NCBI GenBank assembly: GCA_007050995.1
Contig: VJOU01000002.1
Span: 9,354-73,353 of the forward strand
Length of the DNA stretch: 64,000 nucleotides
Source: Glycocaulis profundi
Lineage (GTDB): Bacteria; Pseudomonadota; Alphaproteobacteria; Caulobacterales; Maricaulaceae
Direction of reading: 5' to 3'
The first letter of the stretch is position 1; each line of letters opens with the position of its first letter. Positions 29,090-39,010 of the stretch are shown one piece after another. The notes beneath the pieces are model-generated. The model searched no databases. It had not been told where the DNA came from and was given only the letters and a program-made list of their open reading frames with translations. Made by a program: the position numbers and the translations under genes.

Positions 29090-29785
29090 TTACAGATGGG
29101 TGACGTCGGCGATGACGTATTGCGGCGTCTGGGGCGTGAAGCCCGGCAGCGGGCTGGCCGTGGACCGGGTGAAGTCCTCGAAGGGGAAGAAGCCGTCCGC
29201 CACGATCTCGCCCCCGACCACGTTCACGCCCCGAACACGCGAGAAATACCGGTGGGTGTCCGGCCCGGGCGGCACCAGCACGTCGGTGTAGAAGAACCCG
29301 CTCGTGGTCTGCAGGGCGGCGTAGACCCGGCCCGATGGGATGGGCACCGCCGGTGCGCCTGCGGCCTGCACGCTGACGATCTTGAGCGGCGGTTGGCGGC
29401 TGTCGAACGCCACCCCGCCGCCCAGCGCAGCCGGTCTCCAGACGCGCATGCCCATGCCCGGCGGCAGGCCCGTGCTCTGCGGGACGTCGAACACGAACCA
29501 GTTGAAGGCCGCGCCATTGACATTGGACAGCAGCTCGAACGTCCAGGTCGAGCCGCTGACACTCGCGCCCCACTGGGCGATCATGTTCTGGCTGGTCGGC
29601 ACAACGAAGCACAGCGGCGCGATCCCGCCCGGGAAGCTCACCCCCGTCCGGTATTTCGTGACGCCGCCCGAGCTCCAGGCCGTGCTGCAGGTCGCCGAGC
29701 CCTTGGCCCGGAACGCGAAATTGCGATAGCGCTCATCGATCTGCAGGGCCTTGTCCGAGTTGCGGATGCGAGCGCCGACCGCCAT
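29090..29785 (-). CDS. Tail fibre-like protein
   Basis: A 231-aa protein placed right after the central tail-fibre (J) gene region. It starts MAVGARIRNSDKALQIDERY and is otherwise beta-rich, fitting a fibre or host-recognition module. The first residues MAVGAR are shared with the preceding 93-aa protein, so both may dock to the same tail component. The stop of the preceding gene overlaps its start. Confidence 0.6.
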   Translation of the reverse strand: MAVGARIRNSDKALQIDERYRNFAFRAKGSATCSTAWSSGGVTKYRTGVSFPGGIAPLCFVVPTSQNMIAQWGASVSGSTWTFELLSNVNGAAFNWFVFDVPQSTGLPPGMGMRVWRPAALGGGVAFDSRQPPLKIVSVQAAGAPAVPIPSGRVYAALQTTSGFFYTDVLVPPGPDTHRYFSRVRGVNVVGGEIVADGFFPFEDFTRSTASPLPGFTPQTPQYVIADVTHL

Positions 29786-30066
29786 CAGAACACCCAGTAT
29801 CTCAGGAGGCAGTCATAGGCGGGCTGGCCGGACTGGAAGGCCCAGCTCAGCGTCGTGCCGCTGACCGTCACGGTCGGCACCTCGACCGGGAAGTTCTGCA
29901 GCGCGTGCAGCTGCCAGCCCGGCACGCCCAGCGCCAGACCCGCGTCGGTGACGCTGCCGTTCACACCCGCCGTGATGTCCACCACGCCCAGCACCCGGCC
30001 GAAATAGTCGGTCAGGTCCCCGACGACCTCGCCCGCGGGGTTGTAGAAGCGCGCCCCGACCGCCAT
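29785..30066 (-). CDS. Small tail-tip/fibre protein
   Basis: A 93-aa beta-rich protein starting MAVGARFYNPAGEVVGDLTDYFGRV (quoted in part: MAVGARFYNPAGEVVGD). Located between the J gene and another MAVGAR protein, with overlapping start/stop codons on both sides. Probably part of the tail tip. Family not recognised. Confidence 0.6.
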   Translation of the reverse strand: MAVGARFYNPAGEVVGDLTDYFGRVLGVVDITAGVNGSVTDAGLALGVPGWQLHALQNFPVEVPTVTVSGTTLSWAFQSGQPAYDCLLRYWVF

Positions 30067-33000
30067 CAGTCCAGCCAGCCCAGCTCGATGGAGGGCGTCT
30101 CGTCACCATAGAAGATGGTGATGAGCGGCTGATCATCGCCCGGGTCCAGCTTGATCTGGCGGTTGGCGCCCAGATACAGGATGTTGGAGATGTGCACGTT
30201 GCCCGCGATCAGGCGCATCGCCTCGACCGGATCGCCGCCGACCAGGCTGATAAACCGAAGCACGGTCGCGGCCTGCTCCATCACCGACCCGCCAGGCCCG
30301 GCGAACAGCCGGATCAGGGCGGGGTCGTCCCCCGCCGCCGCGAGGATCTCATACAGCGCGGTCTGTGCGGTCAGAGTTTCCAGCACCTGCGTGCGGGATT
30401 TGATCTCTTCGGTTTCTTCGGCGTCCTCGCCGCCCAGCTCGAACACCCGCAGCAGGCCATTGCCGCCGCCCTCGTTCAGCCGCAGCTCGGGCGCGCCCCA
30501 CGCGTCACCGGCGACGGCGGTGTAATAGCCCTCCGCCTCGATGGCGCCGACGGGCGCGAGCGCGATGCCTGAATCCACCGCCACCAGCGTGTTGGACGAC
30601 TGGTTGGCGCCGGTCGCGTCCAGCCGCCGCATGACCAGCCGCCAGTCCGCGGTCCCGCCATTGTTCGGATTGCTCGACCGCTGCATCAGGGCGTGCAGCC
30701 GGTATCGGCGGCCCGGCACAAGCCGCAGCAGACCCGCGGTGCGCATGCGGTGCATGCCCGCCCCGACCGTGTCCAGCCGCGCGCCGAACGTGCCGGTGGA
30801 CGCCCAGACGAACTGGCTGGTCGCGAGATCGGTCACCGACCCGGGCAGGCCCGAGGTCGAGGACGTGAACGGCCCCGCCCCCGCGGCGGTGTCCCCGCCG
30901 ACCCGCTGACTCCGGCTCTGGATCGTCAGCTGGGTCAGGCGCGTGGCCTGTTCGCCCGTCAGGTTCACGAGGCTGGCATAGTCCGCCTCCAGCCCGTCCG
31001 CCCGGAAGCTGAGGGAATCGAGCTGGGCGGTGTGGTCGGCGGTCAGGGTCTGCAGGCTGGTGATGGCGCCCTGCGCGGTCCCGAAGTCGGCCGTCAGGCT
31101 GGACAGCTGGGTGGCCTGGCTGTTCGTGATCGAGATCAGGTCGGCCGCCTGCGCCTCGACGTCCGCGGTCCTGAACTCCACGCTGTCCAGCCGGGTCACG
31201 TTGTCCGCGCTGACGATCTGCAGGGCGCTGATCGACACCTCGGCGGTGTCCGTGCGGACGCCCAGCTGATCGACGCTGGACTTGATCGGTCCGGCCGGGC
31301 TGGCGGTCATGCGCAGCGAGGCGATGCCGCCCGCGGCCAGCTTCACCCCCACCGCGATCACCGTGGAGTGCATGCCGAAATTGGCCGGATACAGCACGCC
31401 CGCGGCGTCGCGCGCGAACCACTGGCCCGCCTGCGCGTAGATGTAGGTCCCGAACCGGCCGCCCGCGCCGGTCCAGCCCGCATAGCGGGTGGCCATCGCG
31501 TTATTGTGCCAGACGATGAAGAAGCGCCCGCCCGGCGGCACGTAGCTCCCACCCATGTTCGCCTCGATCACCGTGGCGGTGTTCGTCCAGCGGTCCAGCG
31601 TGGGCGGGTCCAGGAACTCGCCCTGCACCCGGATCGAGCCGGGCACGGACGTCCCCGCCCCGTCCTGATTGGCGGTCAGCAGGATGTCGGTCGCCGCCCC
31701 CACGCGCGGGCCGGGCGGTATCGCGGTCAGGGCCAGCCGGTTGACGTCGTCGCGCAGCAGGGCCTGCAGCGCCTCGACTTCGCCCTGGGCGGTCTCCAGA
31801 TCGTCCTGACGCGCCTCCAGCGCCTCGGTCGCCGCGGCGTTGCCCGCTATCGAGGCCTCCACCGATTCCCGGGTCAGGCCGTCGAGCGCGAGGGAGTCGG
31901 ACGCCACCAGCTCGGCAGGGATGGGGACCGGGTCCGGCCAGACCGCCCATTGGCTGAACCCGCCACGGCGCGAGCGGAAGCGCGCGCCGACCTCGACCGT
32001 CCGTCCGCGCGGCACGTCGCGCGTGGTCTTCTCGCCCGCGTCGGGATCGGCCGTGGCCACCTCCTCGAAGTCATCCACCCCCTGCCCCGGATTGCGGATG
32101 GCGATGCGCAGATTGGCGATCTCGGGATTGGTGTAGGGGTCCCAGCGCACGGTCAGCGCGGGGAGCTTCGCGCCCTCGGTTTCGTCATGCCCGCCTTGCG
32201 CGTCCAGCAGGTCCGGGGTGGGCACGTACTCGGACGCCACCAGCGCGCGCAGCTCGAGGGGCTCGCTGCGGCGGCCGTCATAATCCTCCGACCACAGATC
32301 CAGATCATAAGGCTGGGCCGGATCGCCGGCCGGCAGGATCACGCGCCGCTCGTCGGAGGCCAGGTTCGGCAGGGCGTCGAAACCGCCATCGGTCTCCGAT
32401 CCGTCCGGCGTGCGCCGCCAGCGGGCGATGAAGCGCGCCACGGGCACGGTCGCGCCCGTCTCGATGGTGAAGGGCACGGCGATGCCGTCATCGCTGGCGT
32501 AAGGCGCGCCTGCGGGCCGGGGGCGCGGCGGGCGGGCCTTGAACGGGTTCTGCACGCTGGTCGCGAATTCGGGGATGACGATGTCGCCGCTGAAGCGCGT
32601 CTCGCCGTAGGGCACCGCCAGCAGCGTGCTGGCCCGGTCATCGCCGCGCAGCACGCCCAGCACGACCACGTCCTCGGCCTCGGCGAAGCGCTCGCCCACC
32701 ACGACCTCGTCGCCCTCGAACGGCGCATCCTGCGGCGGACGCGGAGAGACTAACACCATCCGCGCCGTGCGGCCGGCGGCGGCGGTGACCGGCGCGGTGT
32801 CGCGGATCGACCAGACCATCTGGCCGGGTTCGGCGGATTCCGGATCCGGCACAGGCTCGCGCCAGCGCATGCCGTAATCGGTGTCGGCGAGGATATCGAT
32901 CTCCTCATCGAGCAGGACGGCGGTCACGTCGCCGGCGCTGTCCGTCTCGACGTCGATCACCCGCGCCCCGGTCCCGGCCCGCACCACGTCATGGCTGACC

Positions 33001-35111
33001 AGCTGGCGTTCGCCGCGCTGCACGGCGAAGGCGGGCAAGTCAGTCTCGATCTCGTACCGCTCGCGCGACTGCAGCAGCATGCTCGCCAGATGGAAGGCCA
33101 GCCATTCCTGGACTTCCTCCGGCCGGGTCTTCCCCGGCGAGGGCATCCGCTCGATCCGGGTGGCGTTTTCCGGCCCGCGGCCGGGCACATAGACCGTGGC
33201 CTCGTCGAGCTGCCAGCCCTGCTCCTCGTTCAGGAACTCCGTGCTCAGCCCGTGGATCTCGCCGGGAAACGTCACGGTCGCGCTGAACCGGCGCATGGAC
33301 CGGGCCGTCAGCATCCGCCGCACGGGCCGCGGGGCGTCAATCACCCCGCTCAGCTGCGCGCCCCGCCAGAGCGGCCCCGCCTGCCCGGCGGCCATGGCGG
33401 TGCGGATGAAGCGCGAGGCCGTCGTCTCGTAATCCACCACGTGGTCGAAGAAGCGGTCATTGTCCGCGCACCACTGACGCCAGCCGTCGAAGAAGACGAA
33501 GTCCATCTGGTCGGGCCCGAAGGGCCGCTGGCGCCCCTTGCCCGTCATGGCGTCCACCACGGCGTGGGCGGGCAGGCGCGATTTGACCCAGTCGCCGACC
33601 AGGCCGCCATTCTCGCCGTAGGAGCCTTTCAGGCCGTCGGCGTCGAAATCGGGATAGAGCCGCTCCACCACCGCGTTGAGCTCGTCGACCACGGAATTGA
33701 GCTGGTCGGAAGCGCGGATTTCGAACGCGCTGTAGGCGATCCACGGATCGCGCACCGGCGCACGCATGAAGACCGAGCGCAGGATCGACCACACGCAGGT
33801 GTCCACGATCTCCAGATCGTTGTCCGGCGTGTCGGGCGTCACGCGGCGCACCTCGACCACATAGCCGTGGGGCTGGCGTGCCACGGCCCAGCGGCGAGAG
33901 CGCCGGAAAGGCTTGCGCTCGGACCGGGTGTGAATCCACTGCGTGGGGGTCGCGGTGAGCGCGAGCTGCCATTCGTTGTAGTCGAAGTTGAACAGGCCCG
34001 ACCCGACACGCACACCGCCCTGGCTCGCGGCTGCGGCATCCGCCTGGCCCGGCGTCGGGGCGGAATACTGCCACGCCGCGGCAGGCTCGCCCGAGGCGTC
34101 AGCGGGCGCCCAGCGGACTTCCAGCTGGACGCTGCGCGCCTCGAGCCGCCCGTTCTTCGGGTTCACCCGAGCGAGCCCCTGCGGGAAATCCACGTCTACG
34201 CTGATCTCTTCAGCGTTCGCGTTCGTGGTGCGCCGGATCCAGCCCGCCGCATTGCTCAGGGTCGCGCCCACGTCCAGCTCGGTCGGCGCGTTCGGATACA
34301 GGCTCAGCGGCGTGGCCGTGCCGTCGCCGGGATAATGCTGGATCGTCGTGCCGGCGAACTGATCGAAGGGCGTGTCGCCGATGCGCACGTCGGAGATCTC
34401 GACCGGGCCGATGCCCCAGACCACGATGCCGCGCAGCCACAGATCATCGCCGCGAACTTCCCGCACATAGGACCCGCCCAGCGGCGGCACCATGCGGTGG
34501 CGGCCATGGATGGCCGGGACCGGCGCGCCCAGCCGGAGCTGGTTGCGCGCGGCGTTGATGAAGTATGTCGGCGACACCTCGCCGCCGGCGCGGTTCAGGC
34601 CCAGATCGGGCGGCGGGGCGATGGCGTTGATGAGATAGGAGCCCGCGACCGTGAAGGCCGCGGCCGCGAGCCCGGCCGAGATGGAGCCGGCGGCGAACAG
34701 ACTGGTTGTCCCCAGCAGCCCGGCGAGCCCGCCGCCGGAGATCCACAGCGCCCCGGCCAGCAGCGCGATCTGCAGGATGGTCGCCAGAGGGTTCTTGCCC
34801 CGCTGCCCGGGACGGACCGCCAGCTCGACGAGGCTTCCGGCCAGAGGCGTGACGCGATCCCACGCCCAGGCCGGAATCTCCCGGCCGTCCACGCGGGCGA
34901 CGGCATGGGCGCGCAGGACCGGGTCGGGCAGCCAGCGCTCGGCGAGCTGGGCCAGCGTCTCCCCGCGGGCGGGCGTGGCGATATGACGGGGGTCGGCGAA
35001 CGGCGTTCGCGACACAGACGCGCACAGATAGTCCGGCCCCAGCGCGAAGGCGGGACGCGGGGGGAGCGCCGCCGGGAGCGGCGTAGCCGGAGAGCCGTCA
35101 AGCGGGGACAT
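30066..35111 (-). CDS. Tail tip / host-specificity protein (gpJ-like)
   Basis: A 1681-aa central tail fibre protein. The N-terminal about 170 residues contain hydrophobic segments (ATILQIALLAGALWISGG, GSYLINAIAPPP), typical of gpJ-like proteins, then the segment QLRLGAPVPAIHGRHRMVPP marks the conserved phage tail-tip domain; the middle has fibronectin-like and baseplate-hub features; the last 500 residues carry heptad-like repeats (TADFGTAQGAITSLQTL) of a trimeric coiled coil. It determines receptor recognition. The ATG at 35111 overlaps the end of the gpK-like gene by 14 bp. The frame continues to 35459 but that extension overlaps another gene. Confidence 0.88.
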   Translation of the reverse strand: MSPLDGSPATPLPAALPPRPAFALGPDYLCASVSRTPFADPRHIATPARGETLAQLAERWLPDPVLRAHAVARVDGREIPAWAWDRVTPLAGSLVELAVRPGQRGKNPLATILQIALLAGALWISGGGLAGLLGTTSLFAAGSISAGLAAAAFTVAGSYLINAIAPPPDLGLNRAGGEVSPTYFINAARNQLRLGAPVPAIHGRHRMVPPLGGSYVREVRGDDLWLRGIVVWGIGPVEISDVRIGDTPFDQFAGTTIQHYPGDGTATPLSLYPNAPTELDVGATLSNAAGWIRRTTNANAEEISVDVDFPQGLARVNPKNGRLEARSVQLEVRWAPADASGEPAAAWQYSAPTPGQADAAAASQGGVRVGSGLFNFDYNEWQLALTATPTQWIHTRSERKPFRRSRRWAVARQPHGYVVEVRRVTPDTPDNDLEIVDTCVWSILRSVFMRAPVRDPWIAYSAFEIRASDQLNSVVDELNAVVERLYPDFDADGLKGSYGENGGLVGDWVKSRLPAHAVVDAMTGKGRQRPFGPDQMDFVFFDGWRQWCADNDRFFDHVVDYETTASRFIRTAMAAGQAGPLWRGAQLSGVIDAPRPVRRMLTARSMRRFSATVTFPGEIHGLSTEFLNEEQGWQLDEATVYVPGRGPENATRIERMPSPGKTRPEEVQEWLAFHLASMLLQSRERYEIETDLPAFAVQRGERQLVSHDVVRAGTGARVIDVETDSAGDVTAVLLDEEIDILADTDYGMRWREPVPDPESAEPGQMVWSIRDTAPVTAAAGRTARMVLVSPRPPQDAPFEGDEVVVGERFAEAEDVVVLGVLRGDDRASTLLAVPYGETRFSGDIVIPEFATSVQNPFKARPPRPRPAGAPYASDDGIAVPFTIETGATVPVARFIARWRRTPDGSETDGGFDALPNLASDERRVILPAGDPAQPYDLDLWSEDYDGRRSEPLELRALVASEYVPTPDLLDAQGGHDETEGAKLPALTVRWDPYTNPEIANLRIAIRNPGQGVDDFEEVATADPDAGEKTTRDVPRGRTVEVGARFRSRRGGFSQWAVWPDPVPIPAELVASDSLALDGLTRESVEASIAGNAAATEALEARQDDLETAQGEVEALQALLRDDVNRLALTAIPPGPRVGAATDILLTANQDGAGTSVPGSIRVQGEFLDPPTLDRWTNTATVIEANMGGSYVPPGGRFFIVWHNNAMATRYAGWTGAGGRFGTYIYAQAGQWFARDAAGVLYPANFGMHSTVIAVGVKLAAGGIASLRMTASPAGPIKSSVDQLGVRTDTAEVSISALQIVSADNVTRLDSVEFRTADVEAQAADLISITNSQATQLSSLTADFGTAQGAITSLQTLTADHTAQLDSLSFRADGLEADYASLVNLTGEQATRLTQLTIQSRSQRVGGDTAAGAGPFTSSTSGLPGSVTDLATSQFVWASTGTFGARLDTVGAGMHRMRTAGLLRLVPGRRYRLHALMQRSSNPNNGGTADWRLVMRRLDATGANQSSNTLVAVDSGIALAPVGAIEAEGYYTAVAGDAWGAPELRLNEGGGNGLLRVFELGGEDAEETEEIKSRTQVLETLTAQTALYEILAAAGDDPALIRLFAGPGGSVMEQAATVLRFISLVGGDPVEAMRLIAGNVHISNILYLGANRQIKLDPGDDQPLITIFYGDETPSIELGWLD
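34996..35010 (+). repeat. Prophage motif GCGAACGGCGTTCGC, copy 3
   Basis: Centre GGC on the plus strand, inside the start of the gpJ-like gene. Confidence 0.85.
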
Positions 35112-35505
35112 AGAGGCCCTCCAGCCGGTCGCGCCAGCGCGGATCATCGAAGCGGGCGAGCACGACGCCCCCCTCTTCATGCGCGGCATGCAGGAAATGC
35201 TCGGCGTCCACGACCAGGCCGACATGGACCGGCTGGCGCAGGACGATGAAATTGGCGATGGCGAACGGCGTTCGCCGGTCGATGCGGCGGAAGTGCGCCC
35301 GGGCCACCGCCGCGGCGCTGGCCATCTGGGCGGCGCGGGCCGCTTCGGTGTCGCTGTAGTCGCCCGGCTCCGGCAGGACGACCCCACGCTCTTCGCGCCA
35401 GACCAGCGCGGCAAGCCCCCAGCAGTCCACGCCCCGCCAGTCCCGGCCCCGCGCCACATAGGCCAGAGGCATGTAGCGCAGGGTCCAGGAAAAGGGATCC
35501 ATCAC
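35098..35505 (-). CDS. NlpC/P60 family tail assembly protein (gpK-like)
   Basis: A 135-aa cysteine peptidase-like protein of the NlpC/P60 superfamily: catalytic Cys in VDCWGLAALV, His in PVHVGLVVD and a polar residue in FLHAAHEEG. In lambda-type phages it sits between L and J and takes part in tail tip assembly or local cell-wall digestion. Starts with GTG 35505 or the adjacent ATG 35502, overlapping the stop of the preceding gene. Confidence 0.82.
   Translation of the reverse strand: MMDPFSWTLRYMPLAYVARGRDWRGVDCWGLAALVWREERGVVLPEPGDYSDTEAARAAQMASAAAVARAHFRRIDRRTPFAIANFIVLRQPVHVGLVVDAEHFLHAAHEEGGVVLARFDDPRWRDRLEGLYVPA
35261..35275 (+). repeat. Prophage motif GCGAACGGCGTTCGC, copy 4
   Basis: Centre GGC, inside the gpK-like gene, 265 bp from copy 3. 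Confidence 0.85.
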
Positions 35506-36008
35506 AGCAGCCCGCTGAAGTTGGCGGGCGTGAAGCGCTGATGGGGATAGGACTCCTGGCTGAGATCGGGGACCGTCAGTTCCGCGCTGATGGTCAGCGT
35601 GTCGATCTGCGCCATGGACAGACGCCAGCCCGGCCAGCTCTCCTCGATGAAATCGGGCGACGCGCGCAGCACGGTCTCGATCGTCACGGTCGCGGCGTCC
35701 GGCAGCGCGCGCAGGGTGTCCGCGATGCGCCGGTCCACATTGCCGATGATCAGCCGCGCCTGATGCCGGTCATCGTCCTCTTCCTCGCTGGGCAGCTGGA
35801 CGCCGACCGGGAAGGTGTAGAAGCCGCGATCCTGGCTGATGACGGCCGGGCGCGGATCGTCCGGATCATGGAGCGGCAGCTCCCCGTCCTCGTCGAACAC
35901 CACACGGATCGGATCGTCGAGATTGGCGTGGTCGATGGTGATCAGATACAGAAAGACCGCGCCGCTTTCCGCGCGCGCGGTTTCCTGCAGGGCAGTGATG
36001 GACGGCAT
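35502..36008 (-). CDS. DUF1833 tail protein (gpL position)
   Basis: A 168-aa protein fitting DUF1833: the start ARAESGAVFLYLITIDH, then RVVFDEDGE and the C-terminal QESYPHQRFTPANFSGLL block. Members are minor tail proteins at the position of lambda gpL, between gpM-like and NlpC/P60 proteins, as here. Stop codon of the upstream gene directly abuts. Confidence 0.8.
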   Translation of the reverse strand: MPSITALQETARAESGAVFLYLITIDHANLDDPIRVVFDEDGELPLHDPDDPRPAVISQDRGFYTFPVGVQLPSEEEDDDRHQARLIIGNVDRRIADTLRALPDAATVTIETVLRASPDFIEESWPGWRLSMAQIDTLTISAELTVPDLSQESYPHQRFTPANFSGLL

Positions 36009-36386
36009 CTAGCTCCCTCTCGGCACGGGCCAGAACTCGATCTCTTCCATCGCGAGGCGGTAATTGCCGCCGCCGGTCCGTTCCGCCGTCCAGACCTCCT
36101 CGGCGTTGAAGCGGGCGCGGCCCGCCCGGCCGTTATGGGGCATGGGCCAGCCGGTGAAGGCGCGAACGCCGTGGAGCAGGTCCTGCTCCCAGAAGATCTC
36201 GAACGCCTCGAGCTGGGGCGGGGTGAAGTAGAAGATGCCGGAGATCAGCCACGCCCCGCTCGTGAAACGCCGCCGCTGGAAGGCCGGACCGCGCTCCCGG
36301 TCATCCCGCTCCCCCAGCCGGGGCGGCGTGATGACATAGCCCTCGCGCAGCATGTGCGGGGGAACGGCCGAAGGCCAGGTCGCCAT
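36009..36386 (-). CDS. Minor tail protein (gpM position)
   Basis: A 125-aa protein with a conserved-looking aromatic core (SGIFYFTPPQLEAFEIFWEQ) found in tail proteins that follow the tape measure. Position between tape measure and DUF1833 equals lambda gpM. It ends exactly before the next gene. Structural role inferred from synteny. Confidence 0.7.
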   Translation of the reverse strand: MATWPSAVPPHMLREGYVITPPRLGERDDRERGPAFQRRRFTSGAWLISGIFYFTPPQLEAFEIFWEQDLLHGVRAFTGWPMPHNGRAGRARFNAEEVWTAERTGGGNYRLAMEEIEFWPVPRGS

Positions 36387-36395
36387 GATCGCCCC

Positions 36396-38945
36396 CTATG
36401 TCCGCGCCGAGGGCCGCAGCCCGAAGCGCTTGCTCATGGCACCGTCCATGGCGCCGCCCTCGATCAGGCCCGCCACCGCGCCCTTGAGCTGGACGTCCAG
36501 CCGGACTCCGCCGCCCGGCGTCCGGCGCGCGCGGACATTGCCGCTCTGCTTCTCGCCATTGATGTGCAGCTCGACGGCGATGGCCTGCCCCTGCCCGGTC
36601 GCGGCAGCCGCCGCGGCGGTCCGGCTCATCCGGGTCGCGTAGTTGATGCTCTCGATCAGGGCGCGGTTGTCGCTGGCGCTGAAGATCCGCTCCTCGCGCT
36701 CGATGATCGCCCCCATCTCTCCCGACCCCAGCGGCGGGCGGCCGGAGTGGAAGCGGGGCAGGGGGTCGAGCCCGGTCATGGGGCGGACGGGACCGAAGCC
36801 GTGACCGGCCTGGGCCGTGCCGCTGTGGTAAACCGAACCCGCTCCGCCCGGCAGGCTCCAGCCGAGATTCATGCCACCCGCGGACGCTCCTGACGTGCTC
36901 CCCCCGAAACGCGAGAACAGGCCTCCCGCGATCGGGCCGATGATGGCCTGCTGAAGCGCGATCCGCGCCAGCGAGGAAATGATGATGCCGGTCGTGTTCT
37001 GGACCGCGTCTCCCACGGACCGCCACTGCATGACGATGTCCTCGAGCCCGCGCTCCACCGCGCCGAGGCCGCCCAGCGCCACGCCCTCCAGCTGACGGTC
37101 CCAGTCGCGGGACTCCGCCGCCAGCCGGGCCAGCCCCGTGAACCGCGACGTCCGGCCCTCGAATTCGTCGATCTCCGTCTGGACCCGGCGCAGCTCCATC
37201 ACGACGAGATCGGCGTGCTCGGGGTACTGGGCCATGACGGCCTGAAGGTCCGCCTTGCGTTCGCGCAGGCGGTCCAGCGGCTCGATCAGACTTTCCATCA
37301 GATCCTTCTGCCGCTCGAGCGGGGTCAGGAGCCGTTCGGCCGCCGGGATCATGCGCTCGACGGCGGCGGCGATCTGCTTGTCCGTGATATCGATCCCGCG
37401 ACGCTGCGCCTCTTCCAACTCTCGCCGAAGCTCCTCGGCCTGCTGGGCGTGTGACATGAGGCCGCGCAGCTGGGTTTCCACGAGTCGCTCATATCGCCGC
37501 TGTTCGGCTTCAGCGGATGCATCCGCCGCGTCCGCCGCGAACAGCCGCGCCCGGGCATTCTCCAGAATGCGCTCGCCCTGCTCGCGGCTGAGGCCCAGCT
37601 CGTGCTCGATCGCCGTGTTTATGTCCCTCTGCAACTGCTCATAGCGCTCCATGGGCGTCAGCAGCGAGTTCAGTTCACGCGCGATCAGACCGTCGAGACG
37701 GCGGCGCTGATCGAGGGGAAGGACACCGGCGTCCGGATCGCGGCGGGCCGCCGCCTCCGGATCCGCCCACGGTCCCCGCAACATGCCAGGATCGGCGAAC
37801 TGCGGCACGCTGGCGGACACGCGCGCCTCGAGAGCACGTTCGCGCTCTGCGGCGCGGACCGCCTCGATGGCCTCAAGGATCGCCTCATACTGACGCTGCG
37901 CCTCTGCCAGTTCAGCTGACCCAGCGACGACGATGTCCCTTGCCCAGCTTGGCACCCGCTGCAATTCGGCGATACGCTCCGCCGTGCGCTCCAGGCGCTC
38001 TTCCAAACCTTCCAGACTAAGGTCTTCAAGCGACGAGAACATGAGGCCGCGCTCTTCTGCCACGCGGGCGCGGAACTCCAGCCAGGCCAGTTCGATCTGT
38101 CCCAGCCAGTCCGGCGCTATCTGACCCATGCGCTCAATGTGGGTTTCCAGCCTCTCCGCCTCATCTGCCATAGACGCCATGCGCTGAATGGCGGAATCGT
38201 TGAAGAAGCGGTTGATGCTCTCCGCGTCCTCCCGGATCGTCCGGGCGTCATCGGCGCCCTGCTGAAGAAGCCGGTTGATGCCAGACAGACCGAGCCTGTC
38301 GGCGAGCGCGATCCGGCTTGAGATATCATCGATCTCGAGAAGTCGATTGATCACCCGGTCCAGCGCCTGCTCAGCGCTCATGCCGCGGAAGTCATCCGGG
38401 CCAAGGCCGAGCACCTTGAGGGCGTCAAACGTCTCGCCCTGCCCCAATGATCGCACCCGACCCAGCCGCTTGGTCCACTCCTCCACCGCGCGGGCGCCCG
38501 TCATGAAATCGCCACCCGCGAGCCGGACAGCAGTCCCGAGATTGAGCACCTCTCGCGCGGACATGTCAGCCGTCTGACCGATGTCCCGGACGACCGCCAT
38601 GAATTGATTGGCCTCTCGCGCCTGAGCCATTTCCGATCTGAGGAGCGCGAACGCTCCCACCGCGACGCCCAACCCCGCAGCCGCCGCGATGCCCCACGGA
38701 CCGATGGACTGCAGAAAACGGCCCAGCGGGCCGGAGCGACGGACCAGATCGTCCACCCCGTCCTGAAACTCCTTGCGCGCGCCGTCCATCGCTTTGAACT
38801 CACGGCTGACCGGCTTGGCCTCATCGATCATCTTCCGGAAAGCTTTCCGGGAGGCAGGCGGCAGGCTCTCGAGTTCCCGTTTGAGGTTCTCCTGCTGGCG
38901 CAGGGACAGGCGGATGACGACCGCGCCGGCGTCTTTATTGGCCAT
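36396..38945 (-). CDS. Tail tape measure protein
   Basis: An 849-aa protein, mostly helical, with a membrane-like segment at about residues 85-105 (IAAAAGLGVAVGAFALL), a conserved region AGGDFMTGARAVEEWTKRLG and long coiled-coil stretches (residues 430-650). The C-terminus ends GRRPPLGSGEMG and MSKRFGLRPSA blocks seen in tape measure tails. By the usual rule of about 0.15 nm per residue the tail would be near 125 nm. It determines tail length and helps DNA entry. Confidence 0.85.
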   Translation of the reverse strand: MANKDAGAVVIRLSLRQQENLKRELESLPPASRKAFRKMIDEAKPVSREFKAMDGARKEFQDGVDDLVRRSGPLGRFLQSIGPWGIAAAAGLGVAVGAFALLRSEMAQAREANQFMAVVRDIGQTADMSAREVLNLGTAVRLAGGDFMTGARAVEEWTKRLGRVRSLGQGETFDALKVLGLGPDDFRGMSAEQALDRVINRLLEIDDISSRIALADRLGLSGINRLLQQGADDARTIREDAESINRFFNDSAIQRMASMADEAERLETHIERMGQIAPDWLGQIELAWLEFRARVAEERGLMFSSLEDLSLEGLEERLERTAERIAELQRVPSWARDIVVAGSAELAEAQRQYEAILEAIEAVRAAERERALEARVSASVPQFADPGMLRGPWADPEAAARRDPDAGVLPLDQRRRLDGLIARELNSLLTPMERYEQLQRDINTAIEHELGLSREQGERILENARARLFAADAADASAEAEQRRYERLVETQLRGLMSHAQQAEELRRELEEAQRRGIDITDKQIAAAVERMIPAAERLLTPLERQKDLMESLIEPLDRLRERKADLQAVMAQYPEHADLVVMELRRVQTEIDEFEGRTSRFTGLARLAAESRDWDRQLEGVALGGLGAVERGLEDIVMQWRSVGDAVQNTTGIIISSLARIALQQAIIGPIAGGLFSRFGGSTSGASAGGMNLGWSLPGGAGSVYHSGTAQAGHGFGPVRPMTGLDPLPRFHSGRPPLGSGEMGAIIEREERIFSASDNRALIESINYATRMSRTAAAAAATGQGQAIAVELHINGEKQSGNVRARRTPGGGVRLDVQLKGAVAGLIEGGAMDGAMSKRFGLRPSART

Positions 38946-38991
38946 CGTGGACTCCTTTGCGCGACTTGTCGGAATCGAGGGAAGTTGCCCT

Positions 38992-39002
38992 CAACCCAGA
39001 GG
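38992..39002 (+). promoter_or_regulatory. Shared leader of plus-strand small genes
   Basis: CAACCCAGAGG before the 109-aa gene. The same sequence, one base changed or identical, precedes the plus-strand genes at 27646 (27629-27639) and 23265 (23246-23256). It includes the ribosome site (AGAGGAG) but conservation extends further upstream. Confidence 0.5.
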
Positions 39003-39010
39003 AGGCGACC

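Noticed and set aside
33000-33030. GGCGTTCGCC-type partial matches to the ten-copy motif (also near 27215 and 36160)
   Set aside because: Only half of the palindrome is present, so they were not counted as copies.
32991-35249. Plus-strand frame of 752 codons opposite the tail tip gene
   Set aside because: Antisense shadow of the gpJ-like gene with Arg/Gly/His-rich translation.
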